Positions 13,036 through 20,429 of a DNA stretch of 20,926 bases are shown one piece after another (the stretch's first letter is position 1; each line of letters begins with the position of its first letter). Where the stretch lies: positions 1 through 20,926 of the forward strand of contig DEYM01000165.1 in NCBI GenBank assembly GCA_002364555.1, written 5' to 3'. The notes beneath the pieces were generated by a model. The model was not told the origin of the DNA. It was given only the letters and a program-made list of their open reading frames with translations, and did no database searches. The stretch comes from Phycisphaerales bacterium UBA3158. GTDB lineage: Bacteria > Planctomycetota > Phycisphaerae > Phycisphaerales > SM1A02. A program made the translations under genes and the position numbers.

Positions 13036-15696
13036 ATGGCCAGACCATGGCGATACCTGTTTCTCGGGTACCTGATCGTATTGACGGTCGGAACTCATCT
13101 ACCCAATCCGGAACTGGGCACGGTCGGCGGTCCGGCTCTGCCTGACAAGCTCTTCCATCTCTTCGCCTTCATGGGCCTGACGTTGCTGTTGTGGCGAAGC
13201 AGGATCATGCCGCTGACCTGGCTGGTACCGACCGTGGTCGCGATCTGGATACCAATCGATGAATGGACCCAGGGACTCGTCAGCGAGAGCCGCACGGTGG
13301 CGATGTCCGATCTGATCGCCGGATGGATGGGGGTGGTGGCTGCCGGTTGCACGATACTTGCGCTCTCGCCCATCGGCCCGGACCCGTACCGTGCCTCACG
13401 GAGACGGTTCCTCTATCTGCTTGACCGATTCGTCATGGACATCCGCACGTCATGGCCCGTGATCGCCTCGCCGTTTGTGATCGTGCTGCTGGGATTCTTC
13501 GTGCCATGGTCGATCTGCGCCTCCATCAACTACGACTGCTGGATCACGGACCACTCGAATTTCTTCTTCCTCCTGATCATCTTCATCGCCTTCGTGTTCA
13601 GCAGCTTTCTGCTACGACTGGGACTCCGGGAGATCGGCAGCAGACTGCTGGACGAGAAGCCGTGCTTCGAATGCGGGGCCACCCTGTGCCTGAACGATGA
13701 GATCGATGGCGACATCACATGTCCATGCTGCCTCACCGTGGCCAACGGAACACAATGGCAGCCATTGACCGTGCCACGTTCCAAGCGGCCATCGGCAAGC
13801 GTCCTCTCGATATGGCTGTTCACGATCTTGATGACGATCTGCAATATCGGCCTGCTTCTGCCTGTGATGTCGAGATTCCTGCGGGACGATTCCATGATGG
13901 CATCGGGACTCGTTGAAGTGGTCGTCATGGCCAGTCTGATGATGGCGGTCTCCACGGCCTGGCTGCTCCGCGGCTTCCAGTCGGGAAGAATCGTGGCGAA
14001 GCTGGGCTGGCTCTGCTCCAACTGCGGATACGACGTCGGCGCCAGTCAGGTCGATTCGAGCCTTCGAACCTGCAACGAATGCGGAAGCCTCTGTCAGAAC
14101 TGGTCCGCCAGACAGTTCGTGAGCCCGAGGGGGTTCGAACAGAACGCCCGCACAGTCATGTCGATGACCGCCCTGAGTCGACTCACCGGTCTGGGTAGAG
14201 AAGCGGTCCTGAGTCGATTGTTCGGAACCGATGCGATCCTGAGTACCTATTTCTTCGCATTCATGATTCCGAATCTGTTTCGAAGACTCTTCGGCGAAGG
14301 TGCTCTGGCCGCCGCCTTCCTGCCCAACTACGAGAAGCTGACCCGGGAAGATCCCGCGATGGCGGCGAAGCTCGCGACGGCGACGATCGGGCTGGTGGCG
14401 ATCGGCCTTGGTGTCTTTGTCGCCATCGCGGAGCTCGTACTCCTGTTGGTGGCGACTCTCGTAGGCGAGGAACAGACCGTTGTATTCCTGCTGATGTTCA
14501 TGCTTCCCTACGCGCCGTTGGTATGCCTGGTGGCGATCATGGGCGCGATGCTTCAGGTCCATGGACGATTCGGTCCGACCGCTGCGGCACCGATCATTCT
14601 CAACACGTTCATCACCATCGCGGCCGTGGTGGGATTCATCATGCTTCCGGGAGATGGTCTCTCAAATCAGTTCATATCGGTCTCCCTGATGAGCTACGCA
14701 GTGGTTCTGGCGGGCATCGTTCAGCTGACATGGTCATGGATGGCGCTTGGGCCACATGCGAAGCTGCCTCTGAAGATCGAGGGAGTCGGCCCGCATGTCA
14801 CCAGCATGTTCAAACGAGCCGGTCCGATGATCCTCGGTCTGGGTGTCCTCCAGATCAACACGCTCATCGATGGATTGATCGCCAGCTATCGCAACTATAC
14901 GGGAACCTCGCAGTTCTTCGGGTACACATGGCCTCTCGATGAGAGCGCCATGGCGGTACTGACCTTCGCCCAAAGGCTGTACCAGTTTCCACTGGGCGTC
15001 TTCGGTATCGCCGTCGCGACGGCGATCTATCCGATGCTCGCCAAGCTGGCGGATGACAGATCCGCATTCACGGACATCGTCCACCGAGGTCTTCGTCTGG
15101 TCTTCTTCATCGGCCTGCCGGCCAGCCTGGGACTGATTGTCGTCGCCAGGCCTCTGACGGGATCCCTGCTTCAGGGTGCCGCATTCGACAATACCGACAC
15201 GAATCGGGTGGCATTCGTGCTTCTGGGATATGCATCGTGTGTCTGGGCCTACTCCATGATCCAGGTCATCACTCGCGCTTTCTACGCGAGAAACGACACG
15301 GTCACCCCCGTCAAGATAGCGTTGTATGTGGTTGGATTGAATCTGGTTCTGAATCTCGTCCTGATCTGGACTCCATTGAAGGAAGCCGGACTCGCCTGGT
15401 CGACGGCCATCTGCGCCACTCTCCAGGTGATGTTTCTTCTGCGGCATCTTCGTCGCCATGTCGATTCCCCGATTGGAGAATCGACACTTCCATCGATGGC
15501 CAGAACATGCCTGCTCTCAATCATCATGATCGCCTGCCTGGGCTTGCTCATGATGATCCTGCCCTCCGGCAATTCGTGGTTGCAACAGGTGCAGTCGCTG
15601 GCGGTGCTGGTGGCCGTCGGCTCCATCGTGTTTGCCGGTGGAGCCGCTCTTCTGAAGATGCCGGAGTTGAAATGGGCCCTTGGCCGACAAACCTGA
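13036..15696 (+). CDS. murJ: VanZ-like domain - zinc ribbons - MurJ lipid II flippase, one reading frame
   Basis: MurJ flips the cell-wall precursor lipid II across the cytoplasmic membrane. 886 residues in one open frame. Residues 1-112 resemble VanZ: LPDKLFHLFAFMGL (35-48) and DEWTQGLVSESRTVAMSDLI (75-94). Residues 140-195 hold two more membrane segments. C210/C213 with C229/C232 and, after further membrane helices (255-312), C327/C330 with C346/C349 form two candidate zinc sites. From about 362 to the end is a full MurJ/MviN: SRLTGLGREA (381-390), IPNLFRRLFGEGALAAAFLP (411-430), and FAQRLYQFPLGVFGIA near 644-659, with about 14 helices. R382, R388 and R647 match E. coli R18, R24 and R270; S403 stands where E. 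coli has D39. The ATG at 13036 lacks a good Shine-Dalgarno; GTG 12994, overlapping parA, is an alternative. I see no internal ribosome site before the MurJ part. Confidence 0.9.
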   Translation: MARPWRYLFLGYLIVLTVGTHLPNPELGTVGGPALPDKLFHLFAFMGLTLLLWRSRIMPLTWLVPTVVAIWIPIDEWTQGLVSESRTVAMSDLIAGWMGVVAAGCTILALSPIGPDPYRASRRRFLYLLDRFVMDIRTSWPVIASPFVIVLLGFFVPWSICASINYDCWITDHSNFFFLLIIFIAFVFSSFLLRLGLREIGSRLLDEKPCFECGATLCLNDEIDGDITCPCCLTVANGTQWQPLTVPRSKRPSASVLSIWLFTILMTICNIGLLLPVMSRFLRDDSMMASGLVEVVVMASLMMAVSTAWLLRGFQSGRIVAKLGWLCSNCGYDVGASQVDSSLRTCNECGSLCQNWSARQFVSPRGFEQNARTVMSMTALSRLTGLGREAVLSRLFGTDAILSTYFFAFMIPNLFRRLFGEGALAAAFLPNYEKLTREDPAMAAKLATATIGLVAIGLGVFVAIAELVLLLVATLVGEEQTVVFLLMFMLPYAPLVCLVAIMGAMLQVHGRFGPTAAAPIILNTFITIAAVVGFIMLPGDGLSNQFISVSLMSYAVVLAGIVQLTWSWMALGPHAKLPLKIEGVGPHVTSMFKRAGPMILGLGVLQINTLIDGLIASYRNYTGTSQFFGYTWPLDESAMAVLTFAQRLYQFPLGVFGIAVATAIYPMLAKLADDRSAFTDIVHRGLRLVFFIGLPASLGLIVVARPLTGSLLQGAAFDNTDTNRVAFVLLGYASCVWAYSMIQVITRAFYARNDTVTPVKIALYVVGLNLVLNLVLIWTPLKEAGLAWSTAICATLQVMFLLRHLRRHVDSPIGESTLPSMARTCLLSIIMIACLGLLMMILPSGNSWLQQVQSLAVLVAVGSIVFAGGAALLKMPELKWALGRQT

Positions 15697-15700
15697 CAGT

Positions 15701-17005
15701 TCAGTCCTCGATGGTCCACTCGTGACCGTTGCGGGAAACCGATCTGTAGAGCGTGTCGCGTTCCTTGGGAATGAAACCCGCTTCGCGGATGGCACGCTGG
15801 AGATCGGTGACGGTCGTCTCCTGATGCGTCCCGGAGCCTTCCACCTTCGTGATGTCGTACCAGACGACCGTTCCATCGATGTCATTGGCGCCGTTCTGCA
15901 ACATGAACTGGGCCATGTCCAGCGTATGCATGATCCAGAACGCCTTCATGTGCGGAATATTGTCCAGCATGAGCCGCATGACGGCGATCATCCGTAGATT
16001 CTCGAGACCAATCGGTCCAGGCAGATGCTGGAGTTCGCTGTTGTCGGGAATGAAAGGAAGCGGAACGATGGTCTGGAACCATCCCATCTCGGTCTGGCCC
16101 GGCTGCGGAAGACGACCATCCGGATACAGATCGGAGGGACCGGTGAGCACGATGGCATCGCTCGTCTTGTCCTCCGGGTCCTGCTGAGAGACGATTCGAC
16201 GATCCACCGCCCAGTCAGCCAGGGCTCGGTCCTGCTGCCTTCGAAGCTGAATCATGTGACCGACACGTTCCTCAACTCGTTCGACATGCCCATAGAGCAT
16301 CGTCGCATTGGTGTTCAGCCCCAGCTCATGGGCCGCACGGTGGACATCCAACCAGACATCTCCGCGAATCTTGCCCTTGAATGCCTCGTCATGCACACGG
16401 TCATCGAAGACCTCGGCACCACCGCCGGGCAGTGAACCGAGTCCCGCTTCCTTGAGATCGCTCAGAACGGATTTGATTCCTTCATATCCATCACGGCCAC
16501 GCTTGGAGATACGGGCCAGATGGACGATCTCGACAGCGGTGAATGCCTTGATGTGGAGTGTCGGTGCCACTTCGTGGATGGCACGCATCATGTCGGTGTA
16601 GTACTCGAACGGCAGCCATGGATGGAGCCCACCGACGATATGGACCTCGGTGGCACCCGCCTCGATCGCGGCCGCTGCTTCCCGGCGTATGTCATCCAGA
16701 GAATATTCGTAGGAACCATCCTGGTCACGCTTTCGATGAAACGCACAGAACGAGCAGGACAAGGCGCAGATGTTCGAGTAGTTGATGTGCTTGTTGACGT
16801 TGTACCAGGCGAGGTCGCCGTGCATGCGGCGTCGTACCCGATCCGCCAGACTGCATACGGTCCATGGATCGGACGAACGCATGAGTGCCAGGCCATCCTC
16901 GGCCGAAAGTCGAATTCCTGATTCAACCTTCGTTTGAATGGCATCAAGGGCCGGATCGGTTGATCCGTCCAGCGATGGACTCGTTGATGTCTGGATGGCA
17001 CTCAT
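15701..17005 (-). CDS. mqnE: Aminofutalosine synthase MqnE (radical SAM)
   Basis: Joins S-adenosylmethionine to a chorismate-derived enolpyruvyl benzoate to make aminofutalosine, the second step of the futalosine route to menaquinone. 434 residues. Seen: YNVNKHINYSN, the radical SAM cluster C80-x3-C84-x2-C87 in CALSCSFCAF, VHIVGGLHPWLPF (121-133), GLGSLPGGGAEVF (188-200), TMLYGHVE (235-242), and the C-terminal segment from AFWIMHTL to DGTVVWYDI. These fit MqnE better than MqnC or CofH. About 45 residues (262-308) are inserted before the conserved WFQTIVPLPFIPDN, making it longer than the usual 370 or so. The ATG is chosen for GAGGGGA five bases upstream. No other mqn gene is near, which is common when the pathway is scattered. 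It is convergent with the MurJ fusion gene, four bases apart. Confidence 0.93.
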   Translation of the reverse strand: MSAIQTSTSPSLDGSTDPALDAIQTKVESGIRLSAEDGLALMRSSDPWTVCSLADRVRRRMHGDLAWYNVNKHINYSNICALSCSFCAFHRKRDQDGSYEYSLDDIRREAAAAIEAGATEVHIVGGLHPWLPFEYYTDMMRAIHEVAPTLHIKAFTAVEIVHLARISKRGRDGYEGIKSVLSDLKEAGLGSLPGGGAEVFDDRVHDEAFKGKIRGDVWLDVHRAAHELGLNTNATMLYGHVERVEERVGHMIQLRRQQDRALADWAVDRRIVSQQDPEDKTSDAIVLTGPSDLYPDGRLPQPGQTEMGWFQTIVPLPFIPDNSELQHLPGPIGLENLRMIAVMRLMLDNIPHMKAFWIMHTLDMAQFMLQNGANDIDGTVVWYDITKVEGSGTHQETTVTDLQRAIREAGFIPKERDTLYRSVSRNGHEWTIED

Positions 17006-17188
17006 GGGAATCCCCTCATGGTACGCCATCAGGAGCCGTGAGCGGAATTTTCCTACCTGCTGGAACATTCCGGACAGCATGACGAGGGAATCCAGTGGGA
17101 AACCCTCCCGGATGTTCAGCGGCGCGACCATCGGGACGATGAAACCCTGAGCGAGAGTATTCAGGGCGCCCGGCGCCACCCTGCTCAA
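17006..17188 (-). other. Open, coding-like extension upstream of mqnE
   Basis: The mqnE frame stays open for 61 codons upstream of the chosen ATG, to a TTG at 17188. The stretch encodes a plausible-looking peptide including VAPLNIREGFPLDSLVMLSG, with mostly G or C at third positions. It resembles nothing I recognise, and MqnE does not normally have it. It may be an N-terminal extension, the remains of a gene, or simple leader sequence. The plus-strand coiled-coil gene begins at 17209. Confidence 0.35.
17011..17017 (-). promoter_or_regulatory. Ribosome binding site deciding the mqnE start
   Basis: GAGGGGA on the minus strand with a 5-base spacer to the ATG at 17005. It is the reason the 434-residue form is preferred over the 495-residue open frame. 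Confidence 0.7.
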
Positions 17189-17208
17189 GTGGGGGAAAGG
17201 GAGGATTG

Positions 17209-19212
17209 ATGACAGATCGACTGTCCCAGACTGTTCATGAAACCCCAGGAGGTGACGGCCATGATCCCAGACCGGATGCCGCCGTCAACACATCGTCATC
17301 GAGCAAGGATGTCCTCGGGATTCTCGAGGACATCGAATCCCAGTTCGAGCGCCTTCGAACCATACGCGGTGATCAGGTTGATTCACTACGGGAGTTGAAG
17401 GAACGATCCACACGACTCGAAGCCCAGAAAAGCGAGTTGGCATCGGACAAAGAGCAATTCGCCCAGATGCAAGCCGGCTGGAATGATCAAGTCAAGCAGG
17501 AACGACTCCAGTTCGAAGACAGCAAGCAATGTCTTGATGCCGATCGACGATCACACGATCGACGTGTGGAGGAGGACAAGGACACGCTGGCCCGTGATCG
17601 CAAATCATTGAATCAGGATCGTGAACGCATCAGGGATGATCAGGAGTCACAGCGGCAGACACTCAAGACACTGGAAACTGAATTGACGACCCGATCTGAG
17701 ACACTGGTGAATGATCAAGCCATTCTCGATGATCAGCGAAGCAGACTTGACGGCGAGGTCGAACAATCGAGACTTGAGCATGATCGACTCGTCTCCGCAC
17801 TGGTGGTAGCAAGACGACTTCTGGAGAAGAGAGGTCGGCTGCTGCGAAGACAGGAGAGTCGACTCGATCGTTATCGAACTTCAGGAATCAAATGGAGGTC
17901 CCGACGACGCGGGCTGGAATCCTGCATCAGAAGCCAACGCAGGACCATCGACACGCTGGAAAAGGCGCATGATGATCAGAGCAATGGTCTCAACGAGGCC
18001 CGCCGACGCCTTCAGGGCTTCATGGAACAGCTTCGTGAGCAAGGCGATCTCGTGGAAAGGGGCAATGCCGCACTGGCACTGGTCGATTCCCTCGAGGGTC
18101 GGATCGAGACTCTGCAGACAACCATCGAACAGAATCGAACCACATTCGATGCCCAACGGGAGGCCAGCGTGAGTGCGATCGAACAGGAGCGCGATGCGCT
18201 TCTCGAACGCATCGAGAAACAGGAAAACATCTTTCAGGAACTCCAGGCCAGTGAGGAGCATGCCCCTGAGCAACAAGATGTCGATGATCTGGCCGACCAG
18301 AAGGGGCGACTTGCGGATATCGCCTGTCACTTGCACAGAAGGCGGGAACGACTTCGTTTTCTTCGTGGTGAAATCGGCCGACGCGGTGATCCGTCGACGC
18401 AGATGGATACCCATGAGGCGAGGTCTCAGCAACTTCGGAAGTCAGAGGTCATCGAGAAGCGACAACTTGAACTCGATGAAGTCAGTCGAATACTCGGGGA
18501 TTCGGAACGAAGGATGATCCGGAAGTGGGCGGCTCCCCAATCGGTCGTGGTGAGCTGCTGGATTCTGCTGGGCATCTCGATTCTCGCTGCAGCCAGCTGG
18601 TTGGCGGCGGACAGGATCACACCAGCGATCAGAAGTACCTCCATCACGCTCGTCCCTCAACTACAGAGCGATGAACAGGTGGGTGAAGAGGCATTGGTGA
18701 ACTGGAAGGCCATGCACGAGAAACAGATCAGAAGCGATGGTTTCATCAGGGATGTCGCACAACGTTCCGCGGCTCGACGATTGCATCCATGGACCACCTT
18801 TGAATCCGTTCAACGGCTCATGACGGATGATCTCAGCATCGATGCCGGACAACCTGGACAGATCACCATGACACTTGCCAGCGATGAACCCGACAAGGCG
18901 TCAGACTTCATGGAGATCGTGGCAAGCGCGATGGTGGTCGATTCTCAACGGAGCCTGGCATCCAGACCTGGCGGCCATGGCTCACGATTGGTGGACGGTC
19001 GCACGGAGAACGGCGTGCTCCGACATGCCCGATTGAATCCCACGGTGATCCGGGACGAACGAATGGTTACAGCGGGAGTCGTGCTCGCCGGTGGGCTCAT
19101 CATGGTGTCCATGTTGCTCGGTATCGTCTATTCCCGTCTTCTACGGGCGAAACGGGTATTTGAACTGGAGCATTCGAGCACCATGGACAATCGATCGATC
19201 CGTCCGATATGA
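17209..19212 (+). CDS. Membrane coiled-coil protein with a chain-length-determinant-like domain
   Basis: 667 residues. Residues 1-30 are polar; about 30-430 are almost pure charged coiled coil, rich in Arg, Glu, Asp and Gln, with breaks near 205-235. A hydrophobic helix follows (about 445-467), then a domain of about 150 residues, a second helix (about 620-642) and a short basic tail. The domain between the helices, with SITLVPQLQSDEQ, RLMTDDLSIDA and the strand-helix QITMTLASDEPDKASDFMEI, resembles the outer domain of Wzz/GumC-type polysaccharide co-polymerases, which set polysaccharide chain length. Function is inferred from this weak similarity and topology. In usual family members the coiled coil lies between the helices, in the periplasm; here it precedes them and should be cytoplasmic. 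No tyrosine kinase motif is seen. The start is ATG 17209, with GGGAGG four bases upstream; a TTG directly before it is possible. Confidence 0.75.
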   Translation: MTDRLSQTVHETPGGDGHDPRPDAAVNTSSSSKDVLGILEDIESQFERLRTIRGDQVDSLRELKERSTRLEAQKSELASDKEQFAQMQAGWNDQVKQERLQFEDSKQCLDADRRSHDRRVEEDKDTLARDRKSLNQDRERIRDDQESQRQTLKTLETELTTRSETLVNDQAILDDQRSRLDGEVEQSRLEHDRLVSALVVARRLLEKRGRLLRRQESRLDRYRTSGIKWRSRRRGLESCIRSQRRTIDTLEKAHDDQSNGLNEARRRLQGFMEQLREQGDLVERGNAALALVDSLEGRIETLQTTIEQNRTTFDAQREASVSAIEQERDALLERIEKQENIFQELQASEEHAPEQQDVDDLADQKGRLADIACHLHRRRERLRFLRGEIGRRGDPSTQMDTHEARSQQLRKSEVIEKRQLELDEVSRILGDSERRMIRKWAAPQSVVVSCWILLGISILAAASWLAADRITPAIRSTSITLVPQLQSDEQVGEEALVNWKAMHEKQIRSDGFIRDVAQRSAARRLHPWTTFESVQRLMTDDLSIDAGQPGQITMTLASDEPDKASDFMEIVASAMVVDSQRSLASRPGGHGSRLVDGRTENGVLRHARLNPTVIRDERMVTAGVVLAGGLIMVSMLLGIVYSRLLRAKRVFELEHSSTMDNRSIRPI

Positions 19213-19223
19213 ACCGGCTTGAG

Positions 19224-19239
19224 GAATACTCAGGTATTC
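19224..19239. repeat. Inverted repeat GAATAC-tcag-GTATTC
   Basis: A perfect 6-base inverted repeat with a 4-base centre, 12 bases after the coiled-coil gene. TATTCA recurs at 19235 and 19250 and TATTGC at 19260. It could be a weak terminator for the coiled-coil gene or an operator for the small ORF that follows. No T-run follows. Confidence 0.35.
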
Positions 19240-19357
19240 ATTTGAACGATATTCAACGGTATTGCTCATCGCAACTAAGTTGATTCTCGGAACCGCCGAT
19301 GTCTCTATCAGGACACGATTCATGAGGAAGCGTGTGACCTGATTTGGGAGTGACATC

Positions 19358-19579
19358 ATGCAGCAAGGCATGTCATCACAATTTACGAAGGTTCCGAATG
19401 GCCCCATTCCGTTTCCCGTCGACGCTGCTCGAGCATTGAACGATCAGAAACGATGGTTCCAGACATCCAGTCGGAGCCTGAACGGGATCGAAGACGATCG
19501 CCGGATGAATGTCCTGGCAAGGCAGCTTCGCTGCTTTGTCTACTACGACAACGACTCCGACGATCCCTGCGCAGCCTGA
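19358..19579 (+). CDS. Small protein of unknown function (73 residues)
   Basis: I do not recognise this protein. It is 73 residues long and soluble, with no signal peptide or membrane segment. The first half holds KVPNGPIPFPVDAARAL and the second is charged, ending in an Asp-rich YYDNDSDDPCAA. Two cysteines (near 59 and 71) are present. GGGAG lies eight bases before the ATG, and the ORF sits alone between the coiled-coil gene and the convergent secreted-protein gene, ending three bases from the latter's stop. The ribosome site and the neat fit support a real gene. It could instead be a chance open frame. Confidence 0.5.
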   Translation: MQQGMSSQFTKVPNGPIPFPVDAARALNDQKRWFQTSSRSLNGIEDDRRMNVLARQLRCFVYYDNDSDDPCAA

Positions 19580-19582
19580 GGA

Positions 19583-20353
19583 TTATTCCGGCCGACCACC
19601 ATCATCGGTGGATCGGGGTGATTGAATCCGATCATTCATGCGCCCCGATGACATGGCTGCACGAAGACATTCTCGACGATACGCCTCGTCGTGGATGAAG
19701 CTCAGTGTCCCGGTTGCCTGTTCCCATTGTCGACGCACATGGAACTGATGGTCCTCTGTCGCCAGATCAACGGGCCCGCTGCTGTCGTATGCATCTGGCA
19801 TCGACTCGTATGGCGGATGGGCTCCGGCCTCGAGGAAAAGACGGGCATTGACACCGATGTTGCCGGGAGACTCTATCGAAGACGCCGGAACACGACTGTC
19901 GACGAGGACAGCTTCGATTCTGGATTGCTCCACCCGGTCTGGGGCGATCTTACCGATCTGTACATAGGGTTCCTGGTTGTCCACGATCCTCGGAATCACT
20001 TCACCGGGACCACCTATGTAGTAGACGGTTCCGGCGGGAATCGATGGACTCACGCCGTTTCTCGTCGTGATGTACAGCGATCTTGGAAAGACCGCCCACA
20101 AGCCTGCGTTGCGACGAACGTAATTCTGCTCACCAATGGGCAGTTGATACAGCTGCTTGAATCCATACGGCTCTCGAAGGCCGTATTCGACCCACCGGAG
20201 ACTGGTCGAGAGCGGACCCCCGTCCGCGACGGTCTGTTCGACGGGCTGGAGTCCCACGACCGGTTCCTGTTGAGCCATCGCTCGATTCGCGAACGACAAC
20301 AACGGGAGAATCACCACTGCTACCATCAGGATGTATGTATGTCGAGGTCTCAT
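19583..20353 (-). CDS. Secreted or periplasmic protein of unknown function
   Basis: 256 residues. An N-terminal Sec signal peptide is clear: basic MRPRH, hydrophobic core ILMVAVVILPLLSF, and a likely signal peptidase I site after A27 (RAMA|QQ). The mature part has no family I recognise. It contains WVEYGLREPYGFKQLYQLP, a VRRNAGLWAVFP segment, and beta-rich stretches such as PAGTVYYIGGPGEVIPRI, and ends in a polar, probably disordered tail. It should act outside the cytoplasmic membrane. The ATG at 20353 has an AGGAGGT 15 bases upstream, farther than usual and inside a possible hairpin. The gene is divergent from the mobA-like gene and convergent with the 73-residue ORF. Overall composition looks native, and no sign of transfer is seen. 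Confidence 0.8.
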   Translation of the reverse strand: MRPRHTYILMVAVVILPLLSFANRAMAQQEPVVGLQPVEQTVADGGPLSTSLRWVEYGLREPYGFKQLYQLPIGEQNYVRRNAGLWAVFPRSLYITTRNGVSPSIPAGTVYYIGGPGEVIPRIVDNQEPYVQIGKIAPDRVEQSRIEAVLVDSRVPASSIESPGNIGVNARLFLEAGAHPPYESMPDAYDSSGPVDLATEDHQFHVRRQWEQATGTLSFIHDEAYRRECLRAAMSSGRMNDRIQSPRSTDDGGRPE

Positions 20354-20358
20354 GACTG

Positions 20359-20397
20359 AAGCAAGCCTACCTCCTGCATCGGCAATCAGGCTGGCTT
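20359..20397 (-). promoter_or_regulatory. Hairpin enclosing the ribosome site of the secreted-protein gene
   Basis: AAGCAAGCCT (20359-20368) and AGGCTGGCTT (20388-20397) pair at 9 of 10 positions around a 19-base loop. On the minus strand the loop contains AGGAGGT (20369-20375), and the downstream arm fills the space before the ATG at 20353, so folding should affect translation. On the plus strand the second arm runs into TTTT (20396-20399), which also gives it the look of a terminator or attenuator ahead of the mobA-like gene. Confidence 0.45.
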
Positions 20398-20429
20398 TTA
20401 CATCGTCTTTTCAGGAGAACGTCACACAC

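Noticed and set aside
13612..14562. 316-codon minus-strand open frame inside the VanZ-MurJ gene
   Set aside because: Shadow of the flippase fusion; the product is rich in His, Arg and Gln with no domain.
14734..15459. 241-codon minus-strand open frame inside the MurJ part
   Set aside because: Highly charged antisense shadow of the membrane helices.
19691..20359. 222-codon plus-strand open frame opposite the secreted-protein gene
   Set aside because: The minus-strand frame has a convincing signal peptide; the plus frame has none and no ribosome site.
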